A stretch of 64,000 bases of DNA. It comes from Paraburkholderia solisilvae. GTDB taxonomy: Bacteria > Pseudomonadota > Gammaproteobacteria > Burkholderiales > Burkholderiaceae. Positions 26,615 through 34,589 of this stretch are shown piece by piece. Below the pieces are notes generated by a model. The model saw only the letters and a list, made by a program, of their open reading frames with translations. It did not search any database and was not told the DNA's origin. How positions within the stretch are numbered: position 1 is the stretch's first letter; each line of letters opens with the position of its first letter. The stretch spans positions 1 through 64,000 of the forward strand of contig NZ_CADIKF010000016.1 in NCBI RefSeq assembly GCF_902859875.1. Direction: 5' to 3'. The position numbers and the translations under genes were made by a program.

Positions 26615-27796
26615 TCAGACCGAGGCCGGCTGTGCGCAACCGCGATACAGCGCGAGATGGCGCAGCGCGCTCGCTCGCCAGCTGAAGCGTTGCAGCAGGG
26701 CGGACACCGCATCAGTGACATCGATGCCGCGGCGATCGTCAAGTGCACGCTGCAATGCCGCAGCAATGCTGTGCGCGTCGTGCGGCTGCGCCCAGTAGCA
26801 GACGCGCCCGTTCAGGTACTCGGTAAACGGCGCGATCTGCGACACGACCACCGGCGCGCCGGACGACAGCGCTTCCAGCACGACAAGGCCGAAGCCTTCG
26901 CGCAGCGATACCATCGCGACCGCATCGGCACGTCGCATCAGGGCGGGAATCGCGTCGTCGTCGAGCACACCCGTCACCACGATCGCTTCACCAGGGCCGA
27001 TCGGCAGACCCAGTTCGGCCGCGCGTGCCACGAACCGGCGCGTGTACGCGTCGTGGTCGAGCAGGCTCGCGCCGCCTGCAATGACGAGCTGCGCATCGCG
27101 CCGCGTTTTTCTCAGAAGCGCAAACGCTTCGAGCAATTGCAGCGTGTTCTTGCGTTCCTCGATACCGCCGACCGCCAGCACGATCGGGTCGCCGTGCACG
27201 CCGAGGTCCGCGGGCAGCGTGACGTCGTCCATTTCGTGCGCCGCGCGAAAACGCTGCGCGTCGACGCCGTTGTTCACCGTCACCGCATCGATGCCGAAGC
27301 GGGTTTTCATCATCTGCGTCCAGACGTCGCTCACGCAGAACACGGCGTCGGCATCCGTGTACGCGCGCCGCTGCCATTGCGCGAGACGCGGGTCGCGAAA
27401 CGCGTCGAGATGGTGGACCGTGCGCACGAAGCCGCGGATCGCGCCCTCGGCGCGCAGCTCGGCGAGCGCGTTGCCGCTGATGCTGTCCTGTGCGTGCAGC
27501 ACGTCGAAGCCAGCGGGAGCCCGCGCGCGCAGCGTCGCCTTTAGCGCGCGCTTGAGCGCATCGATGCGCGTCTGCACCATCGATACCGTATCGACCGCAT
27601 GCGACGCGACATTCGCGAGCGCGATCTGGCAAGGCGACGGGCGAAACATCGGCGCTCCGTTCTCGGTGGGCGCGAAAATCGTCACGTCGTGCCCTTCGGC
27701 GACGAGCGCACGGCCGAGTTCAAGCGTATGCACGACCCCGCCGCGCGGGTTCACCGAATGCGTAAACAGCGCGATGCGCAAAGGCGTGTCTTTCAT
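26615..27796 (-). CDS. GT4-type glycosyltransferase (MSMEG_0565 family)
   Basis: 393 residues with a GT-B fold. The N-terminal acceptor half begins RIALFTHSVNPRGGVVHTLELGRAL. The C-terminal half has ILAVGGIEERKNTLQLLEAF and the family-4 E-x7-E motif in SLREGFGLVVLEALSSGAP. It transfers a nucleotide-sugar-derived glycosyl group to an unknown acceptor. Its start overlaps the previous stop (ATGA). Its presence shows that the pathway makes a glycosylated product and not merely a nitrile hydrolysis product; that is inference. Confidence 0.88.
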   Translation of the reverse strand: MKDTPLRIALFTHSVNPRGGVVHTLELGRALVAEGHDVTIFAPTENGAPMFRPSPCQIALANVASHAVDTVSMVQTRIDALKRALKATLRARAPAGFDVLHAQDSISGNALAELRAEGAIRGFVRTVHHLDAFRDPRLAQWQRRAYTDADAVFCVSDVWTQMMKTRFGIDAVTVNNGVDAQRFRAAHEMDDVTLPADLGVHGDPIVLAVGGIEERKNTLQLLEAFALLRKTRRDAQLVIAGGASLLDHDAYTRRFVARAAELGLPIGPGEAIVVTGVLDDDAIPALMRRADAVAMVSLREGFGLVVLEALSSGAPVVVSQIAPFTEYLNGRVCYWAQPHDAHSIAAALQRALDDRRGIDVTDAVSALLQRFSWRASALRHLALYRGCAQPASV

Positions 27797-28815
27797 GCCG
27801 GCTCCTCTCGCTGTGCGTCTGCCGCCGCACCGACGGGTTCATTCGCAGGCGCCCCGATAAACGGACCGTCGGCGAAATTCCATAGCAACGCCGCGGCGTC
27901 GCACTGCGTGACCACCACCTCGCGAGAGGCATCGACTGCGCCGATGGCCGCGCAAGCGAGACCGCGCTCGCGAAACCGCGCGAGCACCGTATCGACCTGT
28001 GGCGCGCGCACCGACAGCACGAAGCCGAAGCTCGGAAATGCGCTGAGCCAGCGCTCGAAATCGACATCGTCGGGGCAGGGAATCGCGTCGAGGTCGATCC
28101 GCGCGCCGACGCCCGAGCACTCGAGCAGCATCAGCGACGTGCCCAGTACGCCCGCCATGCTGATGTCTTTTGCCGCATCGCACAGGCCGCTTTCGGCAAG
28201 CATCGGCAGCAACTCGAGGTCGCCGCGCAGACGTTCGGCCGGCGCGCCGACCGACGCATTCCAGAACGGATACGGATCTTCGAAGCGGCCGCGCAGGTCG
28301 ACCGCCATCACCAGACGATCGCCCGCGCGCGCATTGAAACTCGACAGTAGCTTGCGCGCGCGCCCGATAATCGACACTGCGAGCTGTAGCTGCGCGCTGC
28401 GCGTATTGCTGTGGCCGCCGACCACCGGCACGCGGTACGCGGACGACGCGGCCGCGATGCCGGCGAGGATCTCGCGCGCACGCTCGTTGCCGTCGCTCCA
28501 CAGCGCGTCGACGACCGCGAGCGGCCGCCCACCCATCGCGTAGATGTCGCTGACGTTGACCATCACGCTGCTGTAGCCGGCGAACCACGGCATCGTTTCG
28601 ACGAAATCGCTGACGAGCCCCTCGATCGCAAACAGCAGATACCCGTCGTGGTCCGGCAGCGCCGCGCAATCGTCGCCGACCGCGACCGCCTGCGCGAGAT
28701 CCGCGACGCCGCCCGGCAAGCGCGCCGAGAGCGCCGCCACCACATCCGCGATATCGGTTTTATGGCGAAACCCGCGGCTTTCGCGCAGCCGCTGGACCAG
28801 CGCGTCGATGCTCAT
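27793..28815 (-). CDS. nitF: AIR-synthase-like protein (Sll0787 family)
   Basis: 340 residues from the ATG at 28815 (ATGA overlap with the acetyltransferase gene), since the longer frame enters that gene. It has the PurM-like ATP-grasp-related fold: VGDDCAALPDHDGYLLFAIEGLV near residue 45, MVNVSDIYAMGGRPLAVVDA, then the conserved DISMAGVLGTSLMLLE. AIR synthetases and relatives (ThiL, SelD, HypE) use ATP to phosphorylate or activate amides and acids. The precise substrate is not known. nitF is the name used for this position in Nit1C clusters. Confidence 0.82.
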   Translation of the reverse strand: MSIDALVQRLRESRGFRHKTDIADVVAALSARLPGGVADLAQAVAVGDDCAALPDHDGYLLFAIEGLVSDFVETMPWFAGYSSVMVNVSDIYAMGGRPLAVVDALWSDGNERAREILAGIAAASSAYRVPVVGGHSNTRSAQLQLAVSIIGRARKLLSSFNARAGDRLVMAVDLRGRFEDPYPFWNASVGAPAERLRGDLELLPMLAESGLCDAAKDISMAGVLGTSLMLLECSGVGARIDLDAIPCPDDVDFERWLSAFPSFGFVLSVRAPQVDTVLARFRERGLACAAIGAVDASREVVVTQCDAAALLWNFADGPFIGAPANEPVGAAADAQREEPA

Positions 28816-29381
28816 GAACGCCCCCGCGCCGCGGACGTGACGAACCCGCTCTCGGGCGTGCGGCACGGTGGATAGCAGGCGAGGTCCGCCTGCATCCGAT
28901 GATGGAGCCTGCCGAACAGCACCTCTTCGGCAACCGTTTCCCAATGCAGGCGCCGGAACAGAGGCACGTTCTGGCTCTGCACATGCGCGAGGAACGTGTC
29001 GCAACCGAGCGCGTGCGCGCTGCACACGGCGAGCCGGATCAGCGTCGAGCCGAGCCGTCCGTGCGAACGGAATGCCGCGTGAACCGCGAGGCGCGAACCG
29101 AGCCACACGCGCGGCGCGGTCTCGTGAATCCGCACCGTGCCGACCACCTGCTCAGGCATGCCCGCCACGCAGCTCAGCGCGACCAGCAGCTTCGCGTGAC
29201 GGTCGACCTCGTCGCGGTCGTCGCCGACGAAGAGGCCCTGCTCGATGCAAAACACCGCGCGCCGCAGCGCGTAGGCCCGGTCGCTTTCCCATGGCAGCGT
29301 CGCCCACTTGACGCGGTACTCGGCCGGTGTGAATTCGACAAGCGCTGCGTCGCCGGCCAGATCGAATGTGTCGCAATACAT
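28812..29381 (-). CDS. nitE: GNAT-type N-acyltransferase (MSMEG_0567/Sll0786 family)
   Basis: 189 residues from the ATG at 29381, three bases after the radical SAM stop. It shows an N-terminal YRVKWATLPWESDRAYALRRAVFCIEQGLF, a VVGTVRIHETAPRVWLGSRLAVH strand pair, and a RSHGRLGSTLIRLAV acetyl-CoA pyrophosphate loop (GRLGS). These enzymes transfer acetyl or acyl groups to amines. Position and family match nitE of Nit1C. An acyl group other than acetyl, such as propionyl, is possible given the mutase at the operon end, but there is no direct evidence. Confidence 0.82.
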   Translation of the reverse strand: MYCDTFDLAGDAALVEFTPAEYRVKWATLPWESDRAYALRRAVFCIEQGLFVGDDRDEVDRHAKLLVALSCVAGMPEQVVGTVRIHETAPRVWLGSRLAVHAAFRSHGRLGSTLIRLAVCSAHALGCDTFLAHVQSQNVPLFRRLHWETVAEEVLFGRLHHRMQADLACYPPCRTPESGFVTSAARGRS

Positions 29382-29383
29382 GG

Positions 29384-30520
29384 CTACGCCTCGTACGATG
29401 CAAGCGATGAGCACGCGCCGCATTTGCCGCAGCCGGCCTTGATATCGGCGGAACGCATCTGCGCGCTGCGCAGCATCGCGCCCAGCGGCGCGAGAACCGA
29501 CTTCATGAATTCCGGCGACGGCGCGGGATGGTCTTCAAGCGGCGTGCCGCTGATCGGCACGAACGGCACGACGAACGGATAGACGCCGAGTTCGATCAGT
29601 TCGCGCGACATCGACAGGATCGCATCGGCGCTGTCGCCGAGACCCGCGAGAATGTAGGTGCTCACCTGGCCCCTACCGAACACCGCGACGGCTGCCTTGA
29701 ACGCTTCCATGTAGCGCGATACCGGCACGCCAGCTTTCCCGGGCATGATGCGCTCGCGGACCGCGGGCGTGACCGCTTCGAGATGCATGCCGAGCGTATC
29801 GATGCCGCTTGCCTTCATCCGCTCGAACCAGCGGTCGTCGTCGGGCGGTTCGCATTGCGCCTGAATCGGCAGGTCGACCGCCGCCTTGATCGCGAATGCG
29901 CTTTCGCAGAGGATCTGCGCGCCGCGATCGGACGTCGGCGGGGTGCCGGTAGTCAGCACCATATGTTTGACACCGTCGAGCAGCACCGCGGCGCGTGCGA
30001 CTTCGGCGAGCTGTTCCGGCGTCTTGCGCGCAATCGTGCGGCCCGCGGCAAGCGACTGGCCGATCGCGCAGAACTTGCAGCTTTTCTTGCGGCTCTCGTA
30101 GCGAATGCAGGTTTGCAGCACGGTGGTCGCGAGCACGTCGGTACCGTGCAGCGTCGCGATATGCGAGTAGGGCACGCCATCGAGCGTTTGCAGCCTCGTG
30201 AAGCGCGGCGCCTGGGCAAAGCTGACGGTGGCGATCGGGATCGTGCCGCGCATCAGCGTGCTGGCGCCCGACGCGTCCGGCGCGCCGGCGACGAACGGCG
30301 AATCCCACGCGGAACTGGTATGGACCGGCACCATGATCGTCACGCCGTCGACGATCACCGCCTTGTGATCGGACGGGCCCGCGCCGCCGCGACGGCTGGC
30401 GGCGCCCGCGTGCGGGTCGGCGAGGCGCAGGCCGGCGGATTGCAGCTCGGTGCGCAGCTCCATCATCCGATGCTCGCTGACGCGTGCATCAACTGGCGAC
30501 AGGTTCGTGCTGGCGTTCAT
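29384..30520 (-). CDS. nitD: Radical SAM protein (MSMEG_0568 family)
   Basis: 378 residues. The start at 30520 is certain enough: AGGAGG lies 5 bases upstream, within the end of the nitrilase gene, so the genes overlap by 32 bp. The Fe-S site is [18 protein letters not shown] with Cys138, Cys148 and Cys151, giving a C-x9-C-x2-C spacing instead of the usual C-x3-C-x2-[24 protein letters not shown] [12 protein letters not shown] and a [12 protein letters not shown]-binding part follow. The C-terminal CGKCGACSS adds three more cysteines. It should generate a 5'-deoxyadenosyl radical for an unknown modification. Confidence 0.85.
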   Translation of the reverse strand: MNASTNLSPVDARVSEHRMMELRTELQSAGLRLADPHAGAASRRGGAGPSDHKAVIVDGVTIMVPVHTSSAWDSPFVAGAPDASGASTLMRGTIPIATVSFAQAPRFTRLQTLDGVPYSHIATLHGTDVLATTVLQTCIRYESRKKSCKFCAIGQSLAAGRTIARKTPEQLAEVARAAVLLDGVKHMVLTTGTPPTSDRGAQILCESAFAIKAAVDLPIQAQCEPPDDDRWFERMKASGIDTLGMHLEAVTPAVRERIMPGKAGVPVSRYMEAFKAAVAVFGRGQVSTYILAGLGDSADAILSMSRELIELGVYPFVVPFVPISGTPLEDHPAPSPEFMKSVLAPLGAMLRSAQMRSADIKAGCGKCGACSSLASYEA

Positions 30521-31532
30521 GCTCGCCTCCTGAAATGCGATCGATCTTCGCGGACACCGGCTCGGCGGATATAGCGGCCGGCATGGATTCAAACGCGTCA
30601 GCCATCGGCATTGAGGTCACGGCTGGCCGATCGTTGATCGCAAGACTCAACAATTCGGGCCGCGCGTAATGGCCGACCGAATCCATCATCCGTTTGCGCT
30701 TGGTGATCAGCGCCATATCGAGGTCCGCGATCACCATGCCTTCGCCTTCGCGCAGCGGCTCGGCCAGGTGCTGGCCTTCGGGCGACACGATCGCCGCATG
30801 GCAACCGCCGCGCAGCGCTTTTTGCAGCTTCGGGTCGGCCGTCACCGATTCGATCTGCGCATCGGTGAGCCAGCCTGTCGAATTGACGACGAAGCAGCCG
30901 GATTCGAGCGCATGGTGGCGGATCGTCACGTCGATCTGCTCAGCGAAAATCGGCCCGACGAGAGAACCGGGAAACTGGCTGCAGTGGATTTCCTCGTGCT
31001 GCGTCATCAGCGCGTAGCGCGCGAGAGGGTTGTAATGCTCCCAGCACGCCAGCGCCCCGACGCGGGCGTACGCAGTCTGCACCACCTTCAGGCCTGACGC
31101 GTCGCCTTGGCCCCAGATCATCCGCTCGTGAAACGTCGGCGTGAGCTTGCGGCGCTTGAGCGCGAGACGGCCGTCCGCATCGAAGACGAGTTGCGTGTTG
31201 TACAGGCTGCCGTAATCCCGCTCGTTCACGCCGAGCACGACGACCATCCGGTGCCTCCGCGCGCACTCGGCGACCGCCTGCGTGACCGGGCCCGGCACCG
31301 CCACCGCCTGCTCGTACAGGCGCATGTGATCGGCGCCCGAAGCGACCGGCGGACGCACAAAGGAAAAGTATGGGTAGTACGGCACGAACGTCTCGGGAAA
31401 GACGGCGAGCTGCACGCCTTTCGCCGCGGCTTCGTCGAGCGCCGCGCACACCTTGTCGAGCGTGCCGCCGGGTCGCTCGAACTCGGGCGCGATCTGCACC
31501 GCCGCCGCACGGATGATTCGCTGATCGGACAT
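30489..31532 (-). CDS. nitC: Nitrilase (Nit6803 / Nit1C family)
   Basis: 347 residues counted from the ATG at 31532; a GTG at 31541 is an alternative. The nitrilase triad is complete: Glu47 in [14 protein letters not shown], Lys129 in [11 protein letters not shown] and Cys163 in [11 protein letters not shown], with a second Glu (HER) nearby. It hydrolyses an organic nitrile to a carboxylic acid and ammonia. In Pseudomonas Nit1C clusters this enzyme is needed for growth on cyanide, acting on cyanohydrin-type nitriles or an unknown cluster metabolite. It lies 18 bp after the Sll0783-like gene and overlaps the radical SAM gene. Confidence 0.92.
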   Translation of the reverse strand: MSDQRIIRAAAVQIAPEFERPGGTLDKVCAALDEAAAKGVQLAVFPETFVPYYPYFSFVRPPVASGADHMRLYEQAVAVPGPVTQAVAECARRHRMVVVLGVNERDYGSLYNTQLVFDADGRLALKRRKLTPTFHERMIWGQGDASGLKVVQTAYARVGALACWEHYNPLARYALMTQHEEIHCSQFPGSLVGPIFAEQIDVTIRHHALESGCFVVNSTGWLTDAQIESVTADPKLQKALRGGCHAAIVSPEGQHLAEPLREGEGMVIADLDMALITKRKRMMDSVGHYARPELLSLAINDRPAVTSMPMADAFESMPAAISAEPVSAKIDRISGGEHERQHEPVAS

Positions 31533-31550
31533 GATCGGCACCCGGCTCGG

Positions 31551-32033
31551 TCAGACAGTCCACGTATGGATGATCAGTGCGTTCTCCTTGCGATGCAGCA
31601 GCTGGAGATCGAGCACGTCGAGCGGGTTGATCGGCCTGATGCCTTCGATCAACGCAGCTTCGCCGTGGCCGTACAGCGCCTGCAAAGCGAAGCGGCACGC
31701 ATAGACTTTGCCGCCTTCTTCCATGAACTTGATCAACTGCTTGTTGAAGTTCAGATGGCCGGGAAACGCTTCGTCGCCGAGCGTCGGAAAGCCTCGCTGC
31801 AAGCCGAGTGTGACGCCCGGGCCGTACAGCAGCACCGACGTGTCGAAACCCTTGCGCTGCAAACGCGTGGCTTGCAGCAGGTTGACGAAACCGATCGAAC
31901 CTTCGAAAGCAACTGTATGGAACGTGACGAGCGCCTTTTCGCCGGGCTCGGCCTTGACGTCGGCAAAGACCTTCTCTTCGTAGTCGACCAGATAATCGCC
32001 TTTCTGATGCAAAGGTTGCGTGACGGCAGGCAT
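31551..32033 (-). CDS. nitB: MSMEG_0572/Sll0783-family nitrogen-starvation protein
   Basis: 160 residues from the ATG at 32033 (the longer frame to 32081 is upstream of the likely ribosome-binding region). Begins [20 protein letters not shown] and contains [21 protein letters not shown] and a [14 protein letters not shown] loop, typical of the Sll0783 family, a DsrE-like fold with a Cys (YACRF). In Synechocystis the homologue is induced by nitrogen starvation. It is the promoter-proximal gene of the ten-gene operon, which is the usual Nit1C order. Its biochemical role is not known. Confidence 0.88.
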   Translation of the reverse strand: MPAVTQPLHQKGDYLVDYEEKVFADVKAEPGEKALVTFHTVAFEGSIGFVNLLQATRLQRKGFDTSVLLYGPGVTLGLQRGFPTLGDEAFPGHLNFNKQLIKFMEEGGKVYACRFALQALYGHGEAALIEGIRPINPLDVLDLQLLHRKENALIIHTWTV

Positions 32034-32140
32034 GGCGCTCTCCAATAAGTCTCGTGAGGGTTGGAATGAATCGGCCCGCATGACGATTCGGACCGGCGCG
32101 CTCCATCACGCAACGGATATGCCAAGGTCCGGCGCAGTTC

Positions 32141-32338
32141 ATGCAATCAAGTACCGATCAATCAGATCCGCACAGTTCGCGCGACCCGAAAATTTCTTTG
32201 CAACCGTTGCTGGGCGGGGCTTTTCAGTTGATTGCATCGATTGCGTGCGCACCGTCTCAGCGCAGCGTCGACGCGCGCCGTGCGTGCACGTGGTGCGCGA
32301 CACCCCGTGGACGTGCACTGATGCGATCAATGCAATCA
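32141..32338. promoter_or_regulatory. Three ATGCAATCA boxes in the nit/mocR divergent promoter region
   Basis: ATGCAATCA occurs at 32141-32149 and 32330-32338 and as its complement TGATTGCAT at 32229-32237, so one copy is inverted. Sequence around the second and third is similar further out (TGATTGCATCGATTGC against the reverse complement TGATTGCATTGATCGC). The region between the operon and the MocR gene is 379 bp. The boxes are good candidates for the MocR-type regulator's binding sites, which are typically repeated. Confidence 0.55.
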
Positions 32339-32412
32339 GAGTGAGCGGCGATGCAAAGAAAGTTGTTTTGCGATGGGGACGTCGTGTTATTTTTCTAGCG
32401 ACCCGTTAAGGA

Positions 32413-33813
32413 ATGCATACCGTGAACAGTCTCACGCATCACTGGCTGAAGCGGCTGACTGAAAGCCGAAAGCCGGCCTATCTGGTGATTCCGGATCTGA
32501 TCGAGGAAGACCTCGCGAGCGGACGTCTACGTCCTCGCGACCGTCTGCCCGGGTTGCGCGATCTGGCCTGCGCGCTGCAGCTGAACTACACGACGATTGC
32601 GCGCGCCTATGCGGAGGCGCGCAAACGGGGGCTGCTCGACGCACGCGCGGGCAGCGGCACGTTCGTGCGAGGCCGCACGCAGACCTTGCCGCTTGCGGGC
32701 GGCAGCAGCGTCGAGATGTCGATGAACATGCCGCCCGAACCGCCCGAACTGGTTGCGCGCCTGCGCGATTCGGCATCTCACCTGTTCGCGCAGGCCGACC
32801 CGTACCGGCTGCTGCGCTATCAGGATTTCGGCGGCACGCTCGATGACCGCGCCGCGGGACGCACGTGGCTCAGGGACAGACTGCCCGATTGCACGGAAGA
32901 CACGGTACTCGTATGCCCCGGCATTCATAGCGCGCTCGTGGCGCTCGTATCGCAACTTGCGCGTCCCGGCGAGACGATCTGCCTCGATACGCTCGCCTAT
33001 CCGGGCATCAAGGCCATTGCGTCGCAGCTGGGCGTGCGCTTGCAACCGCTGCCGCGCGACGACGAAGGCCCGTTGCCGCACGCGTTCGAAGCGCTATGCA
33101 AGAGCGAAAAGCCCGGCGCGTTCTATTGCAACCCGACCTTGCAGAACCCGAGCACGCTGACGCTATCGACTCAGCGGCGCGAGGCGCTCGCGGACGTCGC
33201 GCTGCGCTACAGCGTGCCGATTGTCGAAGACGATGCGTACGGCTGGCTGCCGACGCACAAGCCGGTTGCGCTGGCGACACTCGCGCCGGATCTGACCTAC
33301 TACGTGACCGGGTTCTCGAAGACGTTCGGCGCGGGACTGCGCGTCGCCTATCTGCGCGCGCCGAGCGCGCGGCAGACACAGCGCATATCGGGCGCGTTGC
33401 GCGCAACCACGGTGATGCCCAGTCCCTTCACGGTGGCGCTCGCGACACAGTGGGTCAACGACGGTACCGCGCACGAAATGCTATCCGCGATTCGTAGCGA
33501 AGCGAATGCGCGTCAAGGCATTGCAGCGGAAGAACTCGACGAGTGGCGATACGATGCGCAGAACGACGGCTTTCATCTGTGGCTGAGTATTCCGTCGTAC
33601 TGCAACTGGAGCGCGCCGGAGCTTGCGCTGCAATTGCGCAACCAGGGCGTGGGCACGGTGGCGGGCGCGGCCTTTTCGACTGACGGCGATCCGCCGAACG
33701 CGATTCGGGTGTGTCTCGGCGGCCCCCAGGATCGCAGTGACTGTCGCGAGGCACTGAAGCGGGTCGGCGAGACGCTCAGAGATCCCCATCATCTGCACAT
33801 GCCGATGATGTGA
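32413..33813 (+). CDS. MocR-type regulator (GntR DNA-binding domain fused to aminotransferase fold)
   Basis: 466 residues. Residues ~10-85 form a GntR winged helix (GRLRPRDRLPGLRDLACALQ, then YTTIARAYAEARKRGLLDAR). From ~115 there is a fold type I aminotransferase domain with FYCNPTLQNPSTLTLS, VEDDAYGWLP and the PLP Lys in VTGFSKTFGAGLR. Such proteins sense PLP-linked amino compounds. It is divergent from the Nit1C operon and is the obvious local regulator. It differs from the sigma-54 activator (NitA) reported for Pseudomonas Nit1C, so this operon is probably controlled by an amino-acid-like signal. That last point is inference. Confidence 0.88.
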   Translation: MHTVNSLTHHWLKRLTESRKPAYLVIPDLIEEDLASGRLRPRDRLPGLRDLACALQLNYTTIARAYAEARKRGLLDARAGSGTFVRGRTQTLPLAGGSSVEMSMNMPPEPPELVARLRDSASHLFAQADPYRLLRYQDFGGTLDDRAAGRTWLRDRLPDCTEDTVLVCPGIHSALVALVSQLARPGETICLDTLAYPGIKAIASQLGVRLQPLPRDDEGPLPHAFEALCKSEKPGAFYCNPTLQNPSTLTLSTQRREALADVALRYSVPIVEDDAYGWLPTHKPVALATLAPDLTYYVTGFSKTFGAGLRVAYLRAPSARQTQRISGALRATTVMPSPFTVALATQWVNDGTAHEMLSAIRSEANARQGIAAEELDEWRYDAQNDGFHLWLSIPSYCNWSAPELALQLRNQGVGTVAGAAFSTDGDPPNAIRVCLGGPQDRSDCREALKRVGETLRDPHHLHMPMM

Positions 33814-33897
33814 CGCCGTTGAAAAGTCCGACGCGATGCGCGTCGCAACATGCAGCCTCGCGGTTGAACCCATCTGCCTGAATGGCCGCCGCCGAAC

Positions 33898-34392
33898 TCA
33901 CCGCGCCTGACGCGCGCGCGTTTGTTTCGACTTCTTGAGCGGTGCGTTTGCCGCTCCTTCCTTCACATGGACGTCGGCCGGCGTGAGCATGCGCCCGTCT
34001 TGCGACGTGAGTTGCAGGCGCTGGACAGGCTGCCCGCTTTCTTTGTCGAGCATCACCATCATCGGCTCGCCCTGCTCGAACAGATTGCGCTCGCCCCATT
34101 GGCGCAGCGCCACGAGCACGAGCTGCAGTTGCGCGCCGGAGGCGGTCAGGTGGTATTCGTTGTGCGGGCTACCGTCGGCTGCGGGCTGCAGCTCGAGGAT
34201 GCCGTTTTCAACCATCGTGCGCAGGCGCGCACTCAATATATTTTTCGCAAGCCCGAGGCTCTTCTGGAATTCGCCGAAACGACACGCGCCTTTTAGCGCA
34301 TCGCGAACGATAAGAAGGGTCCACCAGTCGCCCACGGTATCGAGGGATCGGGCGACCGGGCACTTCGCATTCTTCAGGCAGGTACGTCGCAT
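33898..34392 (-). CDS. HxlR-family transcriptional regulator
   Basis: About 164 residues from the ATG at 34392, the usual HxlR beginning (MRRTCLKNAKCPVARSLDTVG); a longer frame starts at 34488. The winged helix follows: WWTLLIVRDALKGACRFGEFQ, SLGLAKNILSARLRTMVENGIL, then HNEYHLTASGAQL. Its C-terminal ~60 residues (EPMMVMLDKESGQPV...) are longer than in minimal HxlR proteins, ending with a Lys/Arg tail. It is divergent from the RND pump operon, with a perfect palindrome between them, and probably represses it until a ligand binds. Confidence 0.85.
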   Translation of the reverse strand: MRRTCLKNAKCPVARSLDTVGDWWTLLIVRDALKGACRFGEFQKSLGLAKNILSARLRTMVENGILELQPAADGSPHNEYHLTASGAQLQLVLVALRQWGERNLFEQGEPMMVMLDKESGQPVQRLQLTSQDGRMLTPADVHVKEGAANAPLKKSKQTRARQAR

Positions 34393-34500
34393 GATCGGGA
34401 AGATTCGCTGCTGGCGAGGTTCGTCTTCGTGACGTTCTTCGTCAGAGTCAGGATATGTAAGCTCACAGTATAACTCTTGTGGTTGCATCTTTAAACCGTG

Positions 34501-34531
34501 TCATGCTACCTTTGTGACCTCGGTAGCATGA
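34501..34531. promoter_or_regulatory. Perfect inverted repeat, likely HxlR operator
   Basis: TCATGCTACC, 11 nt, then GGTAGCATGA: a perfect 10-bp inverted repeat. A direct repeat TTAAACCG flanks it on both sides (about 34491 and 34532). It lies between the HxlR gene and the RND permease start at 34590, and upstream of both. Confidence 0.6.
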
Positions 34532-34589
34532 TTAAACCGAATGCTGCGAGGATTTTAGAGTGCATACACACTAATTGAGGAGTTCCGGA

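Noticed and set aside
26603..27544. 313-codon open frame on the plus strand
   Set aside because: Antisense to the GT4 glycosyltransferase, which has clear motifs; no motif in this frame.
32143..32157. Sigma-54-like promoter (GG...GC) in front of the nit operon
   Set aside because: On the minus strand GG and GC are 9 bases apart instead of 10, so it does not fit the consensus; the match comes from one of the ATGCAATCA boxes.
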